From Kosakonia arachidis (GTDB lineage Bacteria; Pseudomonadota; Gammaproteobacteria; Enterobacterales; Enterobacteriaceae): a stretch of DNA of 64,000 nucleotides. Position numbers and translations under genes: made by a program. Below are positions 19,315-27,792 of the stretch, piece by piece. Each line of letters begins with the position of its first letter. The stretch's first letter is position 1. The stretch spans positions 159,301-223,300 of the forward strand of contig NZ_FPAU01000002.1 in NCBI RefSeq assembly GCF_900116535.1, written 5' to 3'. The notes under the pieces are model-generated. The model made no database searches. It worked only from the letters and a program-made list of their open reading frames with translations, and was not told where the DNA came from.

Positions 19315-20754
19315 ATGTCAGCAAGAATTTTGGCAGTATGCGTACCGTTTTTGTTGGCGGGTTGTATTTCGCTGGATCCCCATTATGACAGGCCAACTGC
19401 GCCGGTCAGCGGCAAGCTTCCTGCCGGGGAGGCTTATGCCTCCCTGAAAGGTATCCAGGGGAATAACTATCGCGATATCGACTGGCAGCAGTACATTCTT
19501 GATGCCCGCCTGCGCAAAGTAGTGGCGATGGCACTCGACAGTAGCCGCGACCTGCGGGAAGCGGTCGCCAGTGTGAAATCCGCGCGGGCGCAGTATGGCG
19601 AAGAGCGTTCGTCTCTCTTCCCGACCATCAATGCTGGGCTGAATGGTACCCGTGCCCGTTCGCTCAGTAACAGCGGCACCGGGAACCAGACCGCTCTGAC
19701 CTCCAGCTATGAAGGTGATGCCAGCACCAGTTCCTTTGAGTTGGATCTGTTTGGCAAAAACCAGAGCCTGACGCGCGAGCAGTTTGAAACCTGGCTGGGT
19801 ACTGTCGAAGGGGCGCGCAGCACTCGCCTGACGGTGCTCTACAACACGGTGGATTATTGGCTGACGCTGGCGGCGGATAAAAGCAACCTGGTGATTGCAA
19901 AAGAGACAGCCGAAAGCGCGCGGCAATCGATGGAAGTCACCCAGACGCAGCTTCGTCACGGCACTGCGTCAATGGTGGATGTCTCTTCCGCCGCCACGAC
20001 GTACCATTCGGCGCTCGCCGATGTGGCGAAATACCAGACCAGCGTGGCGCAGGATAAAAACGCCCTCGATCTGGTGGTTGGGCAGACCGTGCCGGATAAC
20101 TTGATCCCGGAAAACATTGATGCGGTGGCGAATGCGTTCAAAGAGATCCCGGCGGGTATCTCTTCCGATGTGCTGCTTAATCGTCCGGATGTGCTGGAAG
20201 CCGAGCATAATCTGAAATCGGCCAATGCCAGTATTGGCGCGGCGCGGGCGAATTTCTTCCCGAGCATCACACTGACCGCCAGCGGCGGCGCGGCAAGCAG
20301 CGATCTGTCGTCGCTGTTTAAACACGGTGCCGGGGTATGGTCCTTCTCGCCAGGTATTTCACTGCCCATCTTTACCGGCGGCTATAACCTTTCTCAGTTG
20401 AACTACACCAAAGCGCAGAAAGAGTACTATGTCGCAGCCTATGAGAAATCAGTGCAGACGGCCTTCCAGGAAGTCGCCGATGCGCTGGCGCGTCGCGGTA
20501 CAATTAACGATCAACTTACCGCGCAGAAAAATAATACTAAAGCGGCCAAAGAGTATTACCGGCTGGCGGATCTGCGCTACCGCACGGGTGTGGACACCTG
20601 GTTGAACGCCCTTGATGCACAGCGCACGTTATATACGGCCAGAACCTCGCTGGTCAGCGTACAGCAGGAGTATTACACCAATCTGATTACGCTGTATAAA
20701 GTGATGGGCGGCGGTACTGCGCTGAAGGAAAAAACGGCGGAACTGCAACAGTAA
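19315..20754 (+). CDS. RND efflux outer-membrane factor (NodT/OprM family lipoprotein)
   Basis: 479 residues. The lipobox LLAGC gives lipidated Cys17. The typical NodT-family features are present: YDRPTAP after the signal, SFELDLFGKNQSL in the first repeat, LLNRPDVLEAEHNLKSANASIGAARANF written in the middle as the family signature region, and SPGISLPIFTGGYN in the second repeat. An AGGAGA box precedes ATG 19315. The operon thus carries its own channel instead of relying on TolC. Confidence 0.94.
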   Translation: MSARILAVCVPFLLAGCISLDPHYDRPTAPVSGKLPAGEAYASLKGIQGNNYRDIDWQQYILDARLRKVVAMALDSSRDLREAVASVKSARAQYGEERSSLFPTINAGLNGTRARSLSNSGTGNQTALTSSYEGDASTSSFELDLFGKNQSLTREQFETWLGTVEGARSTRLTVLYNTVDYWLTLAADKSNLVIAKETAESARQSMEVTQTQLRHGTASMVDVSSAATTYHSALADVAKYQTSVAQDKNALDLVVGQTVPDNLIPENIDAVANAFKEIPAGISSDVLLNRPDVLEAEHNLKSANASIGAARANFFPSITLTASGGAASSDLSSLFKHGAGVWSFSPGISLPIFTGGYNLSQLNYTKAQKEYYVAAYEKSVQTAFQEVADALARRGTINDQLTAQKNNTKAAKEYYRLADLRYRTGVDTWLNALDAQRTLYTARTSLVSVQQEYYTNLITLYKVMGGGTALKEKTAELQQ

Positions 20755-20759
20755 AAATC

Positions 20760-20815
20760 CCCCCCGCCAGGCTAAGAGCCTAATAAGATAGGCTCTAAAC
20801 TGTCGGGGGCATTTT
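20760..20815 (+). terminator. Terminator of the RND operon
   Basis: A long imperfect hairpin: CCCCCGCCAG pairs with CTGTCGGGGG around an inner GAGCCTA/TAGGCTC stem, followed by a short T-rich tract (CATTTTCTT). The downstream TetR gene could be reached by read-through. Confidence 0.65.
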
Positions 20816-20833
20816 CTTGACCGGAGCAGGAAG

Positions 20834-21418
20834 ATGGATATGGGGACGAATCAACAACGCAACTGCGCGCGCAAACAGCAAATCATTGAAGCGGCAAAGG
20901 TGTGTTTCAGTGAGCACGGCTTTCATGGATGCAGTATGGCCGAGTTATTCAGCCGCTCAGGCTATGGTGCTGGCCAGCTTTATCGTGATTTTCACAGTAA
21001 AGAGGCGCTGATTAATGAGGTGGTAAAAAATGTCGCTACGGAATGGCGAGCGTTTTTATTTCGCCAGCTACGTTCTGATACGACGCTGAGCGATCTCATT
21101 AATATTGACTCCGTTTTCTGGTCCGGCTGGAGTCAGCGCGAATACTCACTGTTGCTGGAGAGTTATTCGGAAGCATCGAGAAATGAACAGGTGCGAAAAA
21201 TATTAGCAGATGAAGAAGAACAGACCATAAGTTTTCTGGCCGGAAACAGCGAGATCCTGAATAGCGAAACGCAGCAACCGTTTAGCCGGGTGCAAATTCG
21301 CCTGCTGCTGACGCTTATCGATGGCTTTATTTGTCGGGTGGTTTACGATCAGCCACTCAATGAAAATGAACTGCAGCGTCTTAATACGCTGATTTTTGGC
21401 AGCCAGCCGATCTCCTGA
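20834..21418 (+). CDS. TetR-family regulator of the RND pump
   Basis: 194 residues with an N-terminal TetR DNA-binding domain (QIIEAAKVCFSEHGFHGCSM, then GYGAGQLYRDFHSKEAL). A GCAGGAAG box precedes ATG 20834. It lies in the same direction just after the pump operon terminator. The palindrome at 14979 upstream of the operon is its likely site, which would make it a local repressor in the manner of AcrR or EefR. Confidence 0.85.
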   Translation: MDMGTNQQRNCARKQQIIEAAKVCFSEHGFHGCSMAELFSRSGYGAGQLYRDFHSKEALINEVVKNVATEWRAFLFRQLRSDTTLSDLINIDSVFWSGWSQREYSLLLESYSEASRNEQVRKILADEEEQTISFLAGNSEILNSETQQPFSRVQIRLLLTLIDGFICRVVYDQPLNENELQRLNTLIFGSQPIS

Positions 21419-21639
21419 AAGAAACGGATTTATTTCGCATGCACCGGCTTAGGTTCTGGCAGTACGGAGTATAATTTCGTGACGATTCATTGTCTGGCTC
21501 GGAAAATAAATACCCTCATAGAATGGAATGCTAATAACGCCAAGCCACCGCAAAACAAGACAATAGAATTACGACAGTCATCACGCAAATAATCGGCAGC
21601 GGCAAAATGAATTAACGAATCGTAAGGCGCTCCGTGTCA
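21419..21639 (-). other. Degenerate sequence, possible transporter remnant
   Basis: No intact gene. On the minus strand short stretches read like the end of a membrane protein (LPIICVMTVVILLSCFAVAW near 21545-21605, then KLYSVLPEPKPVHAK followed by a stop near 21437-21480), separated by stops and frame changes. This could be the C-terminus of a lost MFS-type transporter. The evidence is weak. Confidence 0.25.
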
Positions 21640-21953
21640 TTGTGCAAAATCAGCGTGCCGTTTAAACATACTGTTGCTGGATTTGCCAGGCTGCGCCATC
21701 AGTTCAAGAATGATCGCGCCACAGGTGATGAAAAGATCTGCCCGAAAGCGGAACCCATCGGCTGGGAAAACGCGCCTTCAGCGCACGCATTCTTCCTCTT
21801 TACCGTGCCCGGCAGGGCCAGTACGCAGGTTGCCAGACGGCCAATAGAAGAGTTTGCGCCCAGGTGATCAGTGCCACATCAGCATCGCTTTCCACCGCTT
21901 TTTGCGCCAGGTTGAGGGTTATTGCGGCAGGATATCCACAAAGTCATTCACTA
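21640..21953 (-). pseudogene. Remnant of 6-phospho-3-hexuloisomerase (SIS domain)
   Basis: The minus strand holds collinear pieces of the hexuloisomerase family in different frames: NLAQKAVESDADVALIT, then NSSIGRLATCVLALPG, then FSQPMGS, then GAIILELMAQ and finally SMFKRHADF. These match the family's order (VALIT, SIG-LAD, QPMGS-FEQ, MFKRHANLE). At least two frameshifts and an in-frame stop separate them and the N-terminal half is gone. The neighbouring transporter-like remnant may come from the same lost sugar-metabolism locus. The rest of 21954-22107 is the A+T-rich upstream region of the OprB gene. Confidence 0.7.
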
Positions 21954-22107
21954 AAAACCGCAAATGAAAATACTGTGAAGTTAATTTTGTGCTGATCATC
22001 ATACTTTTTTAGCAAGATAATTTTACTCGCACAAATTTATAAAACTAAGAATTTTCAATTATTACACTCAAAATTCCTAACAACACCCTTGCCTAAGAAT
22101 AAATATC

Positions 22108-23448
22108 ATGAAATATATAAAAACAGTGGTGAAACACCCCGTAATATCCGCTTTATCCGGAGCCTTATTCCTTTGTATGCAACCCAGTCTTGCTCATGCT
22201 GCAGACGCCTTCAGCGCCGACTCCCCGTGGATGTTTGGCGACTGGGGTGGCACCCGCACCGAGCTACAGAAAGAGGGGATCGATTTCCAGGTGAATTACA
22301 CCATGGAAGCCGCATCAAACCTGGCTGGCGGCTATAACACCTCAACGACAGCGCGCTACAGCGATCAGCAGGCATTTGGCGTTAATCTCGATCTGCAAAA
22401 ACTACTCAACTGGCAGGATACCGAGTTCCAGTTAACCATCACCAACCGTGACGGGCAGAATGTTGCCAATCAGGTCGCCGATCCGCGTACCGGCATGCTC
22501 TCTTCCCCACAGGAAGTGTACGGCCGTGGGCAGACCTGGCGTCTGACACAGTTCTGGCTACGTAAAGGCTTCTTTGACGATGTGCTGGATGTGAAAGCCG
22601 GCCGCGTGACCGTTGGCGAAGATTTCGATAATTTCGACAGTAAGTTCCAGAACCTGGCGTTCGGCAGCGGCCAGGCGGGTAACTGGCGCGGCGATCACTG
22701 GTACAACTGGCCGGTATCCCAGTGGGGCGGCCGTGTGCGCATTAATTTCACGCCGGAAGTCTTTATGCAGGTCGGTTTCTACAATCAGAACCCGTATAAC
22801 TACGATCGCGGCGACGGTTTCCGTTTTGAATTCAGCCCGACAGAAGGCAACCTGGTTCCGGTAGAACTGGGCTGGAAACCGCAGCTCGGTGCGGACAAAC
22901 TGCCGGGGAACTACCGTATTGGTTACTACTACTCGTCGACCAATGATAATGTTTACGGATCATGGCGCGATGGAAGTTATCAGGATACCGCCCACTCTTA
23001 CGGCGGCTATATCCTTGCCCAGCAACAACTGACCGCGCAGGGCGGTTCCAGCGATCGCGGTATTACACTAACTGTTCAGGCGGTGATGAATGACCACAAA
23101 ACATCAAAAACTGATAATTATCAGTCGATTGCGTTGACGTGGAAAGGGCCGTTTGACGCGCGTCCACAGGATGAAATTGGTATCGGCGCAGGCCGTATCC
23201 ATATCAACTCCTCCTACACCCGCATGCTGGGCGATGAGAACAGCTTCAACGGTGAAACAGACTACAACAGCCTGGCCTATCTGCCGGTTCAGGACGGTTC
23301 CGAGTATAACTATGAAATCTATTACAACATTCAGGCGACGAAATGGCTGCAAATTCGCCCGAACCTGCAATATATTTCCGCACCGGGCGCAGTCAGCCAG
23401 GTTGATGACGCCTTTGTTGGCGGCGTGACGGCAAACATCAATTTCTGA
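22108..23448 (+). CDS. Carbohydrate-selective porin, OprB family
   Basis: 446 residues. The signal peptide ends at AHA-AD (~residue 31-32). The OprB hallmark DSPWMFGDWGGTRTELQKEG follows at once. The barrel strands continue to a terminal Phe (VTANINF). The family forms 16-stranded outer-membrane channels for glucose and other sugars. Start ATG 22108 has only a weak purine-rich box (AAGAAT). The adjacent decayed sugar isomerase suggests the porin once belonged to a carbohydrate locus. Confidence 0.92.
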   Translation: MKYIKTVVKHPVISALSGALFLCMQPSLAHAADAFSADSPWMFGDWGGTRTELQKEGIDFQVNYTMEAASNLAGGYNTSTTARYSDQQAFGVNLDLQKLLNWQDTEFQLTITNRDGQNVANQVADPRTGMLSSPQEVYGRGQTWRLTQFWLRKGFFDDVLDVKAGRVTVGEDFDNFDSKFQNLAFGSGQAGNWRGDHWYNWPVSQWGGRVRINFTPEVFMQVGFYNQNPYNYDRGDGFRFEFSPTEGNLVPVELGWKPQLGADKLPGNYRIGYYYSSTNDNVYGSWRDGSYQDTAHSYGGYILAQQQLTAQGGSSDRGITLTVQAVMNDHKTSKTDNYQSIALTWKGPFDARPQDEIGIGAGRIHINSSYTRMLGDENSFNGETDYNSLAYLPVQDGSEYNYEIYYNIQATKWLQIRPNLQYISAPGAVSQVDDAFVGGVTANINF

Positions 23449-23460
23449 TCCCCATAAAGC

Positions 23461-23488
23461 AAAAATCCACGCTACGGCGTGGATTTTT
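23461..23488. terminator. Bidirectional intrinsic terminator
   Basis: AAAAATCCACGC-tacg-GCGTGGATTTTT, a perfect stem with A- and T-runs on both sides, between the convergent OprB and SnoaL genes. It can end transcription in both directions. Confidence 0.92.
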
Positions 23489-23492
23489 GCGC

Positions 23493-23936
23493 TTAAAACA
23501 GAGAAGGAGATTTGCCCAACTGCATAAACAGTCCGAGCCAATCTTCCATATGCCAGGTTTTTGTCACGCGCTCACCGTTAAGTTCATGCATCTCATGCAA
23601 ACGGATGCGTACAAATTTCCCCGTCGCTTCCATCCCCATAAACGTTCCCTGATGTGTCCCGGTAATCTCCGCGCGCACGGCAATCTTACCGGGAAGCTGC
23701 ATCAGATCCTGAATGACAATCTGCACATCGGGAAAAGCCGCGATAAAGCTTCTGATGATAGGTTTTAGCCCTTGCGGCCCGTCAGCCTGGCCGGGAGCCA
23801 GCGGAATATCCTGCCAGTCTGGCGTCACTGCCTCATCGAGCAGATCGGGGTTTTGCAAGCTAAACGCCTGATAGATTTTTTCCACCGCCTCGCGCTCGCG
23901 CGCAAGACGATTTGCCGTTTCATTATGGTCTGACAT
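23493..23936 (-). CDS. SnoaL-like (NTF2-fold) protein
   Basis: 147 residues from ATG 23936 (AGGTAGGT box); a GTG one codon earlier is also possible. The SnoaL/ester-cyclase pattern is present: LDEAVTPDWQDIPLAPGQAD, LKPIIRSFIAAFPDVQIVIQ, and the C-terminal VTKTWHMEDWLGLFMQLG. The family holds polyketide cyclases and many uncharacterised small enzymes or binding proteins, so no reaction is assigned. It is divergent from a LysR regulator, which probably controls it. Confidence 0.85.
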   Translation of the reverse strand: MSDHNETANRLAREREAVEKIYQAFSLQNPDLLDEAVTPDWQDIPLAPGQADGPQGLKPIIRSFIAAFPDVQIVIQDLMQLPGKIAVRAEITGTHQGTFMGMEATGKFVRIRLHEMHELNGERVTKTWHMEDWLGLFMQLGKSPSLF

Positions 23937-24054
23937 CACTACCTACCTCACACGCTGACGATTTTGCATTGGTTTATTTGCCGTACGCCGCTAGTATCAC
24001 ATTCGCGATATCAATAAATAAAACAAATATAAAATATAAAGGAGTATTCGTTTT

Positions 24055-24981
24055 ATGGATTTTAGAGGGCTGGATCTGAATCTTCTCGTCGCCTTTAACG
24101 CGCTGATGGAGGAGCAGAATGTCACCCGCGCTGCCGGTAAAGCCTCGGTCAGCCAGCCGGCAATGAGCGCCGCGCTTGGGCGCTTGCGCACCCATTTTGC
24201 CGATCCGCTGTTTATTCGCAGCGCCAGCGGATTACTGCCTACGGCGAGAGCGAAAGAGATCTATCTGCATGTCGGCCGCGCGCTGGAGGAAATAACCCAT
24301 TTGCTGGCGCCGGAAGAAGCGTTCAGCCCGCAGAATCGAAGCATGGCCTTCACGCTTGGCATGTCGGAATACCCGTTGATGGTGCTCATGCCAACGATTA
24401 TGCGCACAGTCAGTCAGCAGGCGCCGGAGGTAACGATCCATGTGCGTACATTTATCGATCGCGATCAGTCCGTGGCAATGCTTGATAGCGGCGAGGTCGA
24501 TCTGGTTATCGGTATTGCGCCAACCCAGGCAGAAAAACGCATCTTATCGCAGCCATTGATCCGCGATGAGTTTGTCACCCTCGTACGTCGGGACAGTGAC
24601 GCCGCCCGTGATGGCATGACGCTAGAACATTATCTCGCCATGAAGCATATTCTTGTCTCGCCCGAAGGCAATCACTACGGCCTGGTGGATGAACAACTCC
24701 GCAAGCTGGGGCTCAGCAGAACAGTACGCCTGACGCTGCCGACAATGTCGGCGGTCTCGCGGATTATTGCGCAGACCAATTATGTCGCGACGGTGCTTCG
24801 TCACAGCGTGCTGGCGGAGGAAGCCAATGACGATATTGTGCTGCTTAAGCCACCGCTGGCGCTGCCGGAGATTGCGTTTGACATACTGTGGCACCACCGC
24901 TCAGATGGCGGTAAGGCGCAGCAATGGCTGCGGAAATTAATCCATACGCAATTCCGTGAAGGCGGCGCGCGTGCTGAATGA
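24055..24981 (+). CDS. LysR-family transcriptional regulator
   Basis: 308 residues. The N-terminal winged helix-turn-helix (LNLLVAFNALMEEQNVTRAA, SVSQPAMSAALGRLRTHF) is followed by a LysR substrate-binding domain (~90-300). The DFRGLDLNLLVAF start resembles the NodD/PcpR/LeuO subgroup. It is divergent from the SnoaL gene; the ~118-bp shared gap is the expected binding region. The inducer is unknown. Confidence 0.9.
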   Translation: MDFRGLDLNLLVAFNALMEEQNVTRAAGKASVSQPAMSAALGRLRTHFADPLFIRSASGLLPTARAKEIYLHVGRALEEITHLLAPEEAFSPQNRSMAFTLGMSEYPLMVLMPTIMRTVSQQAPEVTIHVRTFIDRDQSVAMLDSGEVDLVIGIAPTQAEKRILSQPLIRDEFVTLVRRDSDAARDGMTLEHYLAMKHILVSPEGNHYGLVDEQLRKLGLSRTVRLTLPTMSAVSRIIAQTNYVATVLRHSVLAEEANDDIVLLKPPLALPEIAFDILWHHRSDGGKAQQWLRKLIHTQFREGGARAE

Positions 24982-25014
24982 AACACCGCCCTGATCAGGG
25001 CAGCTAACAGAGAG

Positions 25015-25185
25015 CTACTGGGTTTCCCCTTGTGCTATTAATGTGTGAAATTCCCTCGCCTCGTGACGGCAAAAGCCGGTGATCCCATCTGCGTGATGGG
25101 CTAAGCGTTCCCGTAACCGTTGCTGGTTAATGAGATCCGCGACGCTTTGCCCGATAACGAGCTCCGCATCAGACGTTGAGAACAT
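25015..25185 (-). CDS. Small uncharacterised ORF coupled to the GNAT gene
   Basis: 56 codons, starting 3 bases after the GNAT stop codon. The predicted peptide begins MFSTSDAELVIGQSVADLIN, continues with a basic, His-rich middle (RLRERLAHHADGITGF), and ends in GETQ. No ribosome site is obvious, so translation would depend on coupling to the gene before it. Codon use looks ordinary for this genome. No family is recognised; it may also be the end of a decayed gene. Confidence 0.4.
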   Translation of the reverse strand: MFSTSDAELVIGQSVADLINQQRLRERLAHHADGITGFCRHEAREFHTLIAQGETQ

Positions 25186-25188
25186 GAC

Positions 25189-25701
25189 TCAATACACTCG
25201 TTGCATAGCAACCCGGCGCATCGGTGCCAGCCCGGAGATCGTTTCTGCGGCCAGTAATGCTTTTAGCCGTGGCGAGAGGGCGTCCTCTTGCAGAATTTCG
25301 AACCCCAAAGAGGCATAAAAAGGCGCGTTAAAGGGGGCATAACGATCGGTTGTTAACGAGGCGCCGATTAAACCGAGAGTGCTTCCTTCAGCCAGAAGCG
25401 CATTGATCAGCCGCCGACCAATTCCCTGCCGCTGCCAGTTCGGATGAACATTTGCTTCCACGATATGCAGCCAGCTCTCCGTAATATAAGCCCCAGCGAA
25501 ACCAACAGGGATGTCCTCTGCTGCGAATGCCGCGAAGAGGATCCCTTCTTCGCTCAGCCTGCTGAGATCCTCCAGGCTGGTCGCAACCGGATCGCCCGTT
25601 ACCGCACCGGTGCTGCGCAATGTTTCAAATGAGGCAAGTTCAATTGCCCTGAATGCCGCCAGGTGCTCGCTTTGTGCCGGTTTGAGAGTGATATCTGTCA
25701 T
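25189..25701 (-). CDS. GNAT-family N-acetyltransferase
   Basis: 170 residues. The acetyl-CoA-binding motif A is visible (VEANVHPNWQRQGIGRRLINALLAEG, ~90-115, with the Q-x-x-G-I-G-R signature). The C-terminal part contains YAPFNAPFYASLGFEI, typical of motif B. A good AAGGATAA box precedes ATG 25701. The substrate (small amine or protein) is not predictable. It is followed at once by the small ORF at 25015. Confidence 0.88.
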   Translation of the reverse strand: MTDITLKPAQSEHLAAFRAIELASFETLRSTGAVTGDPVATSLEDLSRLSEEGILFAAFAAEDIPVGFAGAYITESWLHIVEANVHPNWQRQGIGRRLINALLAEGSTLGLIGASLTTDRYAPFNAPFYASLGFEILQEDALSPRLKALLAAETISGLAPMRRVAMQRVY

Positions 25702-26227
25702 CGGGTTATCCTTAATCTGAACATTGCAGCCGGGATCGGCAGGTGATGTTAGCCTCTCCTCTTCCGGTTAACTGAGCGGCTGCCGGGAGCATAAAGCGGT
25801 GAAATAGTTACCATGTCATGCTGAAGATGAACACTCCACGCTGAGATACACTGACCTGATCCTTATTCCCTCCGACAGCTTTATGTCTCATAGGGGCCAG
25901 TAGCTCTGATTTTCACACAAATGACAAGGATCATTGATTAGAGGATCACTCCGAGAAATAGTAGTTTTATTTTTATTTCTATTCTATGCGAGTGCTTTCA
26001 TTAAGAAAAACTAATGTTAAAAATTAAGGAAAATTAATATTTAATTAAGACGACATTAAGAAATATTAACTTTAAGAAATAAAAAATTAATATTTATTAA
26101 ACGGAACTATGTTTTTTTGGCTTTTTTGGAGAAATGCATTGAAACAATTAATCGCCTGGCACTATCCTTTATTATGTCGATAAAGCCTGTGTGCGCCAAA
26201 GCACATAGACTCACTGAGGAGCTAAGA
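25702..26227. other. A+T-rich intergenic region
   Basis: No gene seen. The right half (about 25960-26110) is almost entirely A/T, with repeated TTAAGAAA/AATATT strings, and marks the start of the low-G+C accessory stretch. An open frame from 26117 joins the next gene but has no start signals. The A+T-rich tract would be a natural target for H-NS-type silencing. Confidence 0.5.
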
Positions 26228-26428
26228 ATGTCTGTAAACAGTATTGGAAGCAATTTAGCAAACACACACTACCAGGTAGATAGTGCGCGTGAAAAAAGCG
26301 AATCAAAGTCCCTTCCGGATAACGATCGTGATTCTGACGACGCAGTAAAATCAGTAAGTAAGATGAGTACTCCCTCAGTCAATTCAAGCGGAAGTGTTGT
26401 CGGCAGTGTGGTGAATGTTAAAGTTTGA
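26228..26428 (+). CDS. Small Ser/Asp-rich protein of unknown function
   Basis: 66 residues. ATG 26228 follows GAGGAGCTAAGA, a strong ribosome site that decides this start over the longer frame at 26117. The peptide begins MSVNSIGSNLANTHYQVDSA. It is hydrophilic, with an acidic middle (LPDNDRDSDDA) and a Ser/Val-rich end (SSGSVVGSVVNVKV). It has no signal peptide or membrane segment. It resembles a disordered small protein; no family is recognised. Confidence 0.6.
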   Translation: MSVNSIGSNLANTHYQVDSAREKSESKSLPDNDRDSDDAVKSVSKMSTPSVNSSGSVVGSVVNVKV

Positions 26429-26440
26429 TTTTTAATAAAC

Positions 26441-26459
26441 CCCGCAGACTGAATGCGGG
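26441..26459 (+). terminator. Weak terminator hairpin
   Basis: CCCGCA-gactgaa-TGCGGG followed by CTTCACTTT, 12 bases after the small gene's stop. The T-tract is poor. Confidence 0.45.
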
Positions 26460-26648
26460 CTTCACTTTATGATGCCACTGCATGATTATTATATAAGATG
26501 ATATGTCATTTATTTTAAATATCAATCATTATCATATCCATTTAACGCTAAACTCTTTTATATTAAGAGTGACTTGAACGCTTTTTATTGACTGTTTTTT
26601 TGTTAGTGTAATACTTTATTCTTTATTTTATAATTAAAGGTGAAAATT

Positions 26649-27023
26649 GTGAAAATAACGGTACCAGTGTTAATTGCTCTGAGCTCAGTGCTTTTTGTGA
26701 ACGGGAATGCTATGGCAAACTCACCCACGGTAAAAGATTCAATGAAGTTAATGAGTAAAAGCTATCGGGCAGTGATGAAAGACACAAATATTGATTCTTT
26801 TAAAAAGGATTTATCTTCCTTTAAACAGTCGGCTCAGGAGGCTCAACACACTTCTGTTGTGGGGAATGATAAAGCCACGTTTGATTCCGGAATGAAACAG
26901 TTGTTAGATGAAGTCAATGTGGTTGAGGCGACAGCAGAGCAGAAGGGGCTTGTACCAGCACAGCAGGAAGCAAAGAAACTACGTGATATTATGGGACAGT
27001 TTCATACTAAACTGGGTGTTTGA
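26649..27023 (+). CDS. Soluble periplasmic cytochrome b562 family protein
   Basis: 124 residues from GTG 26649, preceded by AAAGG at good spacing; GTG 26640 is an alternative. A signal peptide ends at AMA-NS. The mature four-helix protein keeps the two heme-iron ligands of cytochrome b562: a Met in the first helix (VKDSMKLMSK, aligning with EDNMETL) and a His near the C-terminus (MGQFHTKLGV, aligning with the NAYHQKYR end). It is convergent with a cytochrome b561 gene, so the two may form a small periplasm-to-membrane electron route. Base composition is A+T-rich. Confidence 0.82.
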   Translation: MKITVPVLIALSSVLFVNGNAMANSPTVKDSMKLMSKSYRAVMKDTNIDSFKKDLSSFKQSAQEAQHTSVVGNDKATFDSGMKQLLDEVNVVEATAEQKGLVPAQQEAKKLRDIMGQFHTKLGV

Positions 27024-27029
27024 TTTATG

Positions 27030-27053
27030 GTGAGAGGCGGTTCAGCCTCTCAC
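27030..27053. terminator. Terminator hairpin between convergent cytochrome genes
   Basis: GTGAGAGGC-ggttca-GCCTCTCAC, a perfect 9-bp stem followed by a T-rich stretch on the plus strand (TTCATATTATTTACTTTTC). Confidence 0.75.
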
Positions 27054-27059
27054 TTCATA

Positions 27060-27641
27060 TTATTTACTTTTCTTATATCCTGATATCATAGTGCGTACCA
27101 GATTTTCTTTCGTCAGATAGCTGATAGCCAATACCGCAGTTATATGAATACCAGCCCCCAGCATCGTTAAATTAGCAAAAAAGCTGTGGATGTCTCCCCA
27201 GGGAACAATATCAGTGGCACTGGCAATAGCTCCCTGCCAGCCATCAACACTGTCTGATATACTTGCCAGCCAGCCAGTCGCTCCGGTGATAAGCAATCCG
27301 GCGAGCAGGCATACAATCATTACCGCACCTGCGGGGTTGTGCCCTTCGTAGTAGGGATGTTCTCCACTCAGTAGTTTTTTGGTGTACTCTTTGAATTCAG
27401 TATAAGATGGGATAAAGGAAGAAAATCGTGCATTTTTACTACCAATAATGCCCCATATCAGCCGTGCCAGCACAAAACAGATAATAATATAGCCTGCATA
27501 AATATGAAGTGTACTGCCTCTCTGGAATAGCTGTCCTCTGTCTGATAACAAATAGTTGCAGAAAAATAGAATAACAACCGTCCAGTGAAAAACTCTTATA
27601 AAGAGATCCCAAACTTTGATTTGCTTGTTGTACATATTCAT
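27060..27641 (-). CDS. Cytochrome b561-type membrane protein
   Basis: 193 residues, four membrane segments, with His in or near the segments as expected for two b hemes: FHWTVVILFF (His19), LHIYAGYIIICF (His46), DIHSFFANL and GAGIHITAVLAI. It begins KVWDLFIRVFHW, as in the Ni,Fe-hydrogenase/b561 family. It probably moves electrons between quinol and a periplasmic acceptor; the convergent b562 is an obvious partner, by inference. A+T-rich codon use. Confidence 0.85.
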   Translation of the reverse strand: MNMYNKQIKVWDLFIRVFHWTVVILFFCNYLLSDRGQLFQRGSTLHIYAGYIIICFVLARLIWGIIGSKNARFSSFIPSYTEFKEYTKKLLSGEHPYYEGHNPAGAVMIVCLLAGLLITGATGWLASISDSVDGWQGAIASATDIVPWGDIHSFFANLTMLGAGIHITAVLAISYLTKENLVRTMISGYKKSK

Positions 27642-27792
27642 CGTAACTCCTGTTTGTTTTTCCTTTTTACTATGATTAACCTGTAAAGCTTAGTTTATCC
27701 TTAGGAGACGTGTTTTTTTACTCCTTAGAAAAATTAATGCATTGCGAAGTAATCCTGCCAGAAACTTCTGCCCGAGATTAGGTTTCAGATAG

